A DNA stretch of 31,109 nt, from IMG/VR virus record IMGVR_UViG_3300010883_000253, positions 1 to 31,109 of that record; one strand, given 5' to 3'. This DNA comes from a virus. Position 1 is the first letter of the stretch, and every line of letters starts with the position of its first letter. The notes beneath the pieces were generated by a model that was given only the letters and a program-made list of their open reading frames with translations, did no database searches and had not been told where the DNA came from. Position numbers and translations under genes: made by a program. This document shows, in pieces, positions 16,501-25,500 of the stretch.

Positions 16501-19500
16501 TCAATAATTCGATTGGTGTTACAGCCCAATGTCATCAAATTAATCTTCGGTGCCTGATCTGAATAATGCCCCGGGTATGATGTAAATGACATTTTAGAGC
16601 TTTTTGTATAAGTAAGATTGTTTATAGGCTTGTATTCCCCTAGTGGTAAATCCCATCCACAGCCATACAATCGACTAATATTTGCAAGCACTTTCCCGGT
16701 AGAGAAGTCCGACAATGGGCTCACTTCAAATTCTATATAAGGATTGCTTTCGTAATATGTTTTATGCAATAATTGTCTTTCGTAGTAAGTGCCGAGGCTG
16801 AGTCCATTGTGGGGCTCTCCGGCCAAGTCTCCATGCCCCGCAAATAAAGTGTGATAATCCTGAAGTACTGGTGAATTGTTCCACTCCCAACCCTTACCCT
16901 TATTAGCTTCAGCTTTAGTTCTGGCTCCAGCAGTCACTCCGCCGCCCTGAATCCCAACTGTGTCGTAATAGTATGAATTATAAGAACTATGCCCAGAGGT
17001 TGAGATTTTAGTTCCGTCTAAGTAAAAATGCTGATACCCGGTCATGGATAGGTAATTTAATCCAGTAGAATTTTGTTTAATTCTCCATTCTATAGCGAAC
17101 GGGTTTTCTCCAGTTGCCGAAGCTTCGTCTGATGAAGAATCAAAAGTCCAATCGTCTAATTCGGGAGTACTATCAAAGGGATATTCATAGTAGATATATT
17201 TAGTTTTTTCAATTTGGGAGACCGTTACGATTTGATCATTTATAACCACAGAGTCTCCTTCTTTAAATAAATCGCCCTCTATATCGGATATTAATACCTC
17301 GCTCCCATTACTGTCGGCGATAACAGATGCTGAACTTCTCGCTACTGAAGATACATATAATCTATCAAGGGTGGCATCTACATGGCTAACCAAAAAGGCT
17401 TCTTCTGTATCGTTCTCGGGTTCATCTAGATGCTGACCAAGCCCCAAGAAATTATTTTCACCCGAAGGACTCACTCCTGAATTTGACATGAACGGATACT
17501 TCGTTATCTTTGGCTCTATGCAAACCATATCTCCAGCCCCAAAGCTTTCAGCTTTACCGGCTTTTACTGTTATGAAATTGTCTCCAATATTAACTTCTTG
17601 AGGAATAGTTGTATTGAGTCGTGTCTCACTTCCGGTAAAAGACCAATCTTGACCAAGGCCTGCAGTTAATTTAACCTCGACAAGGCCCCTGTGCTTAGTG
17701 CTCACAATTTCCCCTTTCTTCATCTTGAAGGAAGTTCCGGGGTAAAGAGTGACATTCCCATCTGTATACAATTTAGTATTATCTGCTATATTTAAATTCC
17801 CTCCATAATTAACCCATAGTTCCTTAATCGATCTCCCTACTTGATTAATACTATTGCTGAGTGCAACACTACTATCGTAAGGAAAATCGCTAGGAACTGC
17901 ATTAATGGTCGCTCCAATCCTGACGAATTGGAAATGAAAATAATCCTCATCATCTGTCCACACGGCCGGATCTTGAATAAACCCATCCCCCGTGTTAATC
18001 GAGTGAAATTTTGCATTTTTTAAATAGTAGGAATGCTCCTTAGTATAATCAGAATCAAAGGAATTCGATGTCCCGTGATAGCTATTTGAAAATCCACTAT
18101 AAGACAATCTTAAGACATTACCTTTACTTGTGTTTGTTTGTATGATTCCTGTCTCTGCATTATAGTTAACTCCCCACCCCCTCACAGTGCTATTGAATGG
18201 CATTACCGGGACTCCGCTAGCAGCTAAATAAAATCCTACAGGAGAGTTGAATTCTCCGCTGGGTATGGCACAAGGTCCAGACGATCCATCATCGGACATA
18301 TTATATGTCGTGTGGCTAAAATGGTGAGCTTGCCATGCTGTACTTGAGCTTACTGGAGCTACTTCAGCTCGGCATGACTTGACATGGTTAGTAAATATAT
18401 TAATGTGACTGTAAGATGCGTCTTTATCGAATTCCGTTAAGTGGCTAGGGCCTCTAGAGTCAAGCCCTATGTTAGATGAGTCCTCGAAGGAATATAAATG
18501 ATCCGCGTCGGTAGAAGCCCAAACAGAATCGTCCGAATCTAAAACTACTCGATTATTATATATAGAACTTATTTTCGATGCATAATTGGAAACATCACCA
18601 TGTATCGATAAATTTTTAATCGTTCCATAGAACGGATATAAAGGGTAGTTGGTCCCGTCACCGTAAGAAGCTAAAGATCCGACTGCAAATACAGGATCTT
18701 TTATTCCGTCAATGCTTCCGCCCATAGCGGTTAAGGGGTTGCTATCGTAATTATAAGAGTACCAATACGGAAAGAAATCGGAACTTCCATCTGTAAGGAT
18801 TTCTACATTATCTATGTATAATTTTAAATTGCTTTTCACATCGTCAACAGATGATATCTGAGATCCATTCCATACAGCCGCAATATGAGTCCATTTCTGA
18901 GTCGGGAGGGATCCAGTTAACCTAATATATGCCTCTCTACGTTTGTTTTTGTCAGTTGAATCGTAATGTTGATATATTCTAAAATATAAATAACCGCCTG
19001 ACCTATACAGTAGAAATTGGTTGGGGTAAGCCATGTGCCCCTTTGTGGCTATCATTTGATTCCCACCATGATAGCTAGGGTATACCCAAGAACTTATTAA
19101 AATTTTATCTGTATAATTGTTTATTGATGCCGAGGAAGCTACCAGTGTCCCCGCATGGCTTTCTGGTTTATGAAACATTCCCCCGGGAGCCACAAAGTAA
19201 TCGGGATTTCCAATAAGTTTTAAATCTTTTGTTTTAACTCTATCCGTCTTACCCTGAAAGGCTTTCCAATTTCTTAATTGCCGTATGGTTTCGTTCTTAG
19301 GTAGATTCCTGAAGTTCCCTCCGTAAGCCTCGGCACTTAAGTCTAAATTTGAAGTAGAAATATCGGCCGTCCCTCCATGACCTTGCTGTGGGCCTATTAT
19401 TACGGAGTCTCCCTTTTGCGGAACTCTGCCTGCATCGCTCAGATGGACAGAAGTCGAGCCAACTGCAGTATGTAAAGCAGTCCTGTCGCTCTCCTTCCAT

Positions 19501-19568
19501 ATCGTGGGATCACTCCAGTTGAAGCTTTCTGAAAATTGTCCAGTAGGTGCTGCCCAAAGATAAGCCAT
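13515..19568 (-). CDS. Giant virion protein with LamG-, discoidin- and β-helix-like domains
   Basis: A 2017-residue protein, probably a receptor- or polysaccharide-binding fibre or spike. Domains seen by pattern: residues 1-100, a β-rich opening with a G8-like stretch (QKGDSVIIGP); about 140-370, a LamG/concanavalin-like domain (KILISSWVYP, YFRIY, WTHIAAVWNG, LYIDN); about 590-680, a second G8-like stretch (LYTDGNVTLYPGTSFKM); about 1190-1365, an F5/8 type C (discoidin)-like domain (MIIDLKQVKNFNHISL, LRISVSNDG, ARFIKIEF); about 1480-1660, a possible parallel β-helix (NIEFQNALNQYSHYGIHLYH); then further β-rich domains. LamG and discoidin domains commonly bind carbohydrate, so host-surface glycan binding is the best inference. 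No catalytic residues are identified. The ATG overlaps the previous stop (TAATG). Confidence 0.8.
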   Translation of the reverse strand: MAYLWAAPTGQFSESFNWSDPTIWKESDRTALHTAVGSTSVHLSDAGRVPQKGDSVIIGPQQGHGGTADISTSNLDLSAEAYGGNFRNLPKNETIRQLRNWKAFQGKTDRVKTKDLKLIGNPDYFVAPGGMFHKPESHAGTLVASSASINNYTDKILISSWVYPSYHGGNQMIATKGHMAYPNQFLLYRSGGYLYFRIYQHYDSTDKNKRREAYIRLTGSLPTQKWTHIAAVWNGSQISSVDDVKSNLKLYIDNVEILTDGSSDFFPYWYSYNYDSNPLTAMGGSIDGIKDPVFAVGSLASYGDGTNYPLYPFYGTIKNLSIHGDVSNYASKISSIYNNRVVLDSDDSVWASTDADHLYSFEDSSNIGLDSRGPSHLTEFDKDASYSHINIFTNHVKSCRAEVAPVSSSTAWQAHHFSHTTYNMSDDGSSGPCAIPSGEFNSPVGFYLAASGVPVMPFNSTVRGWGVNYNAETGIIQTNTSKGNVLRLSYSGFSNSYHGTSNSFDSDYTKEHSYYLKNAKFHSINTGDGFIQDPAVWTDDEDYFHFQFVRIGATINAVPSDFPYDSSVALSNSINQVGRSIKELWVNYGGNLNIADNTKLYTDGNVTLYPGTSFKMKKGEIVSTKHRGLVEVKLTAGLGQDWSFTGSETRLNTTIPQEVNIGDNFITVKAGKAESFGAGDMVCIEPKITKYPFMSNSGVSPSGENNFLGLGQHLDEPENDTEEAFLVSHVDATLDRLYVSSVARSSASVIADSNGSEVLISDIEGDLFKEGDSVVINDQIVTVSQIEKTKYIYYEYPFDSTPELDDWTFDSSSDEASATGENPFAIEWRIKQNSTGLNYLSMTGYQHFYLDGTKISTSGHSSYNSYYYDTVGIQGGGVTAGARTKAEANKGKGWEWNNSPVLQDYHTLFAGHGDLAGEPHNGLSLGTYYERQLLHKTYYESNPYIEFEVSPLSDFSTGKVLANISRLYGCGWDLPLGEYKPINNLTYTKSSKMSFTSYPGHYSDQAPKINLMTLGCNTNRIIDITGYNGKDVKDFYQPKKVSISKFNGLETVTFDGDVISQSKQKSSAGKFGLWSYGNPTATFKNVKLGVNCYKLTLNGYVLKDDPAIPKGAKILEMGRIKKYHSAESEITKVAGQVIGLENFESIASPINEINSNKNPENEPADLRLPSSTKSHPEVVRWSKKHYGTRTYGSQAYFAGNSLDPSQDVDSAYAGYNNKDDGVMIIDLKQVKNFNHISLNMGHGTQIGQVQNLRISVSNDGFNFESIRSGNWMNNHNLFQTYELSKYTTSSNRNPSMYDGDTDKRLLGSVRYYNILPSSTVSSYYSNGADNVSARFIKIEFKNIRTHTNGHANYIRNLGVYSFEFEKTGGTKIAPKFTVKLSSVSDMQVGDRIQMIQTANQENEVLAGYSDYNGSSAIWNRSTHWSVGRVDKEDFNNNLETSYEIISVDSSSNTVQLSRPLDLGNLMTPERMGQKIFVYKVNRDFKMKGMIGSGEAGKDPFSGIKFWLNLSYGYRQSSFEINFKNIEFQNALNQYSHYGIHLYHDYSFYLNKTYSPYFDSNGLKVRRDFDYGKKKVAVIVDGLSFTDNTLNTHYAISVYRPTAFHAPLIMKKNYFGRVHCNSTTSQDPTYGVGYLRYNGNIKNGFGDFIGINGEIKGNISSRYDNYGGEHSMYLPFKHLGAKQDIDDLLFLSDAPYVYNKFYSTEVGGEQNLITKTDGFLKKQGGIMLTAGKYSWQLQSRYGLDLLEPRLLQFDWIDETFLTRGTKYLLRNPATTEQIFLNQNKKCSYPWNANLNEKSKFYSDSNTFSIIEITKENRIKYHGSSYHPYSNTVSTFEKPALFAMFQGESNGGYKIRFKGSVKMLNKAILQAGDSDKPIIQTFVKRNYYPAINDHMPSIFAYGKGGRELLFQEKLVNKQTFEADKFFHFDKTIEINNSDKVFIGFAFLPFKLSTVELYGFSAAILDAKTDVFEHHNDFSSFNKNYVERLDDRLGNHTAVGTASSTLDVGSISGITIKLQQ

Positions 19569-22500
19569 TATACTACAAGTGAGGTGCTTATCATCGATCC
19601 GCTTGGGATTCCCATATGAAAAACTACCCCGGAAGTCCCTGCGGGCCTCCAGTCATTCACTCCTTCCATGTTTGAACTAGACATTCTGTTTCCATCTATA
19701 TACAAGCTTAAGTATTCACAGCCGTCTCCAACTGGATTAGTTTTATCGTCGGCATAACCCAAGTTAACTAATGATAAAGATGAGCCCGATAAAATTCCAC
19801 TTGATTCGTAATATGCGACCTCTGGAGGTTTTGCTGTACTTTGAATTGCTGAAGCCATAGCACATGCATTAACATCAATAGTTACGTAATTTTCATCGCT
19901 AGTAATTGTTGCGGATGGTCCAGCTTGTATTCTTTTAAATTTTGCTATTTGATCGGAAATTTCCGTATGAACTTTATGCCCTTGAGTATCAAGCCCTAAA
20001 TTCTCGGTGCCGCTTATAAAGGAGGAGAGATCTATTGGCGGTGGGCTAGCTTGGATTTCTATTGATTTTCCGTCGTCACTGTCGTATAAAACAATAGAAG
20101 TATCTTTCGCTTTGATTCTCTTAAATGTAGCAATATTGTTTTCTGTTATACCATAAACCGATTTACCATCAGAAACTGTCCCCAGCGATTGAGTCGCGAG
20201 TATTCCCGTAAGATTAATATTTTTTGTTATATGAGTTTCGGTTGCCCCTGCTGCGGTAATAACTATTTCGTCATTTAATTCCGTCAATTCAACATTAGTT
20301 CCAGCACTTAATCCCTTAAACCCAATAAATCCACCGTCAGAAGTTCCGTCCCATTTTCTATTACCTATTCCGGATAGTAAAGTTTTGGTTGAGCCTTCGG
20401 CTGTTGCTGCTCCTGTAATTGTTCCGCCTCCACCTCCTCCAGCTATATCGGTGAATTCTAATGCATCTCCGCCGGCATTAACTTTGAGGTATTTACTGGC
20501 AGTAAAGTCGGATGGAGTGTCTGTTAGTCCAAGGAAATTGGAACTTCCGCCGCCGCCTCCACCAGCACCACCGCCACCACTTAGATAGATCGCCTTATTT
20601 GCATCTATGAAGTCCTTTAGTGAAGGCTCACTATTTCCCGGAAGTAAGTCAACATTAGCATGGTCATTATATGTTCCTATGGCATCATTTTCGAAAGACA
20701 TATAGAAATGCTGACTGGCGTTTGGAATTCTATATTGTATTGTAGGTTCCAAACTATTGAGGCTTGCTATGCCCGAAACTTCCCCGTAATTAGCCCAACT
20801 TAAATATAAAAAGTCGGGAAGAGTTCCATCGAAATTGCTTGCAGATTTTACTATTGAGTTAGAGCCAAGGCCGCCGTTCGAAGAAGAACTGCTACTTGAG
20901 GAAGCTCCGTTAGCAATTGCCGTATAATGATATGTGCATCCATTAAGATTATAAGACGAATCGTTGGTCGTCCCCCTTGCAATGAAACCTTTTCCAGAAA
21001 TTGTACCGTTATCAGAAATGTTTGAGTAATTAAGATGGTCGCTTCCCGGACTCTGCCAATTATAAACAGAATTTTCGCCACTATTACTTAAAAGCAATGT
21101 TGTGTTTCCATAGTAAGGGCCACTACCGGCAAGGCTTCCCTCACTCTGAATGTCTACCTGAGCAGGTATAAAATCTAAAGGTATATAAATCCCACTAGCC
21201 TGCCCGTCTCCTACATAAGTGTCTTGTTTTATCGCTAGATTACTACTGCTACTACTGCTACTTGAGGAAGCTCCGCCGCCCAAATACCCAGCCTTATCCG
21301 CATCTACATAATCCTTGAGTGATGCAGTCGTATCCCACCCCACTATGGGATAACTCCCGCCGTTTGGTAGATAGGCATGATGTGTACCATAATCATCAGC
21401 AGTCTTATTGTTGTTAAACTTCTTGAGGAAACGGTAATCGCCAGCTGCAGATTCATACCAAATGTGGTCATCGTCAATAAATGAAAGAGTAAGGACGGTA
21501 TCGTCTTCAAACCAAGAAACGATAATATAATCAGGTAAAGTTATTCCAGTCTTGTTCCTTGCGGATATAATTGAGTTAGATCCCATTCCACCAGTGGAAC
21601 TACTACTACTACTACTACTACTACTTGAGGAAGCCCCGCCCCCTAAATAAACTGCATGATCATTATTTATGGCATCAAGTAAGCTTGTTGTATTGCTATC
21701 AAAAGCATAAACATTGTTGGTTATGACCGGATTTGTCCCGTTTGTATTATTATCGAATGTTATGGTATTTATACCATCCATTTCATCACGGTATTGTATA
21801 TAACTAACGGTGGAATCGTTCGGCTTGGTGTATATAGACCTAAAGGCAAATGTTCCTAATGCCGGGGCATATTGACCTACCATATTTACTAAAAGCTGAT
21901 CGGGTATAATGCCATTGAAGTTGCTTAACGTCTTGACTCTTTCGGTATGCCCTATTCCGCCACTCCCGGGCGACGTGGCCATCCCTCCCGCATTAATAGT
22001 CAGGAGCTTGTTTTCGACATGAAAGCTAATATTGTCACCAGCCTTTAATTTTCTTAATTTAGTATCGTCAGATGTAGTAATAAGACTATCTCCGTCGGCG
22101 TCAGCACTAGTCATTCCACCACCGCCGGCAGCAGATGCAATTTTTAAAGTATTGGAATCCGGCGACGAAATTGTTATATTATCGCCCGCTTCAATCGTCT
22201 TAACTTTAATTGTTTGATCCGTAACTGGTAGTAATAGGGTATTTTTTGACCCTACATTTTCGGCACTTGTTATAAACCGATTTAATCCAGTGGCCAGTAT
22301 GACGGCACTTTTCTTGTCATCACTTTCGGCAATCTGTATGCCCTCTCCTCCCTTTATGGATTTTGCTTCAATAATTCCAAGGGGATTATTCGTGCTAACT
22401 TTATTTAGCATTGCGAATGCTCCGTCTCCGAGCAGGTTTGATGCACCCGTTATTCCGGCTGAGCTAGCCCCTCCTCCGGCAGAATTAATAACAACAGATT

Positions 22501-25500
22501 GAGAATCGGAGTCTAGAGTTATATTGGTTCCTGCAACTATCTTTTTGAAATTAACTTCGCTATCGCCAATCCCCCCGAGTAGACTTACTTCTCCGCCGCC
22601 TAAATTTCCTAGAGTTTTTGCTCCGGTCACTGCATCTGCTGTCCCCGAATCTCCAGTTGCCGATATTGATAGAGAGTTTAAAGCTTCTGTAATTTGAACC
22701 CCTTCTCCGGCGACTATGGGTTTCCCTTTAGGGATTATAATTGTTCCCACCAATGTTCCTGCTGAGCCATAATATAGCACCTCTGGGCAATCTAAAGGAA
22801 CATCAAAAACCATAGACCCGCTATCTATCCCATTAACTGTAAGTGATTTATGAGACCATATTTTTGTTTTAGCAGAATCCCTATAAATATAAAACTTTGA
22901 CCCGATGGATCTCGAAATATTAAACCTATACGATTGCCCCCTCCTTAGATACAAGGTAGCATTGTTACTCTCTTTAGAATCGTAAAAATATGAAAGATCT
23001 CGATCAACTTTACTTACTACGTACCTAGGCTCTTTGGAGGTTCCTGAGATGGGGCTGCTACTCGAAACTATTTTAATGTCCTCGATAGCAAAAGGTTTTT
23101 GATAACTTGAATGTGTATCTGCTGCAAAAATAAATATTCCATTTAGGGCAAGAGGAGTTACTTCTGATCCGAGTTCTAAATCGGGAGAGCCATTGTGTAT
23201 TTGCTCACCACTCGGCTCGCTCCGAGGTGTTCCGTTGGCTTTATAGTAGAAGAAGTTCCATTCGTAGCCACGAAATAAATTTTTAAAATAAAGTCTATCG
23301 GTACCAAATACCAATTTATGACTCGCCCCAATATTTTGATTGCCCCATCCCCCGAATGCAGTAATTGGGTAATTTTCACCCATCTTCAAGGCCCTAAAAA
23401 CAGAGGAATCCATCGAGCTAATCTTAGCGGCGATTCCATATCTGGATAGACCCTCTATGCTATCAGTCAGCCCTTCGTGTATATTGCCCATAAGGGGCAC
23501 ACCTATAGGTGTATCTTGATAATGCGTCGACGGGTGGGTACGTACTGGGTCAATTAATCCTTGTATGATCGATTCACGCCTGTTGTAAGCTAAATTCCTC
23601 CCATGTAGAAGAGCATTATTGTTCAATGAATCAATTAAGGTAAAAACAGCATAATTTTTCTTATATGCAGAGTTGTCACTGACTCCGGGGATGTTAGCCA
23701 AAGCAATTTGTATCTTATCTAAAAATAATGGATTTTTAAATTTAAGATAAATTGTTTGAGACCCACTATTCCTTAAGACATCGCTCAATGTTCCATCATT
23801 AGCCCTTTCCTCCAATTCCGAGCCGAGAATTAACCCTCTATTTGAATATTGAGTAGGGTTCCATGTTTGCAGTTCCGGAGAGGGCAACCCTTTTTTCATG
23901 TATGCATTATAATTACCAATCCCAAGGTTCTTCTGCTGCGGCAGTTGATACCAAGGATGGTGGGAAAGTGCGGCATGCTCAATGAGTTCCGATAGATTAC
24001 TGTCTTCTCCCGTGCTATATTCAAAATCTAAATCAATAGTATGCCGAGTTACTAAAGAGTTATCTGGCCCTACAGTAATTCTTCCAAAAGAATCGCTTGG
24101 ACTAAACTCGCTTTGTGTATCTATTAGTTTTAGAAAAGTGTCCTTTGGGTCTACTTGTATTAAGCTCCCCTTGTTTACTTCAAGATGCTTTCCCTCTTCT
24201 AGATAATTTGGAGCGTCAGATAGCCCAGTGAAATATAAGTTTAACGAATCTGGACTGACGAAGTTTAAAGTATTAAATTTAGTCCCGACTAAGACTTTAT
24301 TAGGTGCTATGTTGGAGGGAGTGTCAAGTAGGCCCGTGAAATGGGAAGACCCTAATCCCGACTGTACAACATTTGCCCCACTGGCTCCAGTCGCCCAAAC
24401 AAAACCATTACCTACTGGATTGACTTTTAATAAAGCATTTGGAGTTAATGTGTCGGGAGTATCGAATAACCCCGTAAAAGATGGCACTCCATATTCAATC
24501 GCATTACCCGCAGTATTGATTTTTAAAAATTTTCCGACATCATAAGAAGACGGGGTGTCGTGCAGGCCAGTGAATCCCGAAACTGAACTTGATTCTGGGA
24601 GATCGACAAATTCTAAGGAGTTTCCAATCGAATTGCCTCTCAAGTATTTTAATCCGGATATTGCTGAAGGAGTATCACTTAGTCCCGTAAACGTAACATC
24701 TAGGGCTCTCACTTCTCCGGCAGAGTCCATGTATAAGTACGAAGGTATTCCGGTAACCCCGGGATCGACACCAACCAGTTCGTTGAAATTTAGGCCACTA
24801 AATACCATTCCATTTTGGTTCGCCCTAATAATCGATCCACTTACAGAGCTCCAATCGAAATCGGAAGGAGTATCGCTTAGCCCAGAAAAGCTCGGAGCGG
24901 ATCCTCCAGCATCAGTTCCGTCTAGCCAAGCTATCTGCCCCCCGCCATTCGCTCCAAGGTATTTACTAGTTTGTACTGAGCTAGGAGTGTCCGATAACCC
25001 CGTAAAGGTAAGAGATTTCAACTCTAAGCTCTTATGGTCTGTGGAAACTACAAGAATTTTGTTAGCATCTAGAATGTCTGGAGTATCAGACAATTCAGTA
25101 AAAGATGTCACAAGTCCAGTATAACTAATTCCATCAGCTTGATTATTAACTACTAAAGCTTGCCCGGAAGTTCCTATGGAGCTTGGAGTATCCGACAGGC
25201 CGGTAAATGCAGTTGCAGCCCCAGTGAATACTATGCCTGTCCCTGCTGAATCTATAGCTAGATACCTATTTGCCTCTAATGACTGTGGAGACTCCTTTAA
25301 GCCCGTGAAACTCGGTTGGCTAAATATTAACCCATCGCCATCAGGATTAACCGCCACAAACTTGTTAGCGTCAAATGTAGATGGGGTAACATCAGCTAAA
25401 CCCAAGAATGTTGAAGCTCCACCTCCACCTCCCGGAGCATCCACAAATGTTATTGAATTCCCGGCAGAGTTTAAAGCTAAATATTTTCCGGTATTGGTTA

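Larger units (their letters stand above)
19870..22725 (-). repeat. Second coding repeat family (AGDNI units)
   Basis: At least eight dispersed in-frame units encode I-x-AG-x-N-I-x-I, a 6-10-residue turn and a strand ending in AGG or similar (for example VAGTNITLDSDSQSVVINSA and LKAGDNISFHVENKLLTINA). They are often 45-60 residues apart and are typical of β-structured fibre shafts. An early isolated copy (EAGSGIYLTGYNNTLQV) lies near 26660. Confidence 0.7.

Noticed and set aside
24555-25124. 189-residue plus-strand open frame opposite the fibre repeats
   Set aside because: It lies fully antisense to the repeat array; its regular SGVSLSPVN-type pattern is just the complement of the FTGLSDTPS codons. 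The same holds for plus-strand frames at 24228-24545 and 25176-25526.
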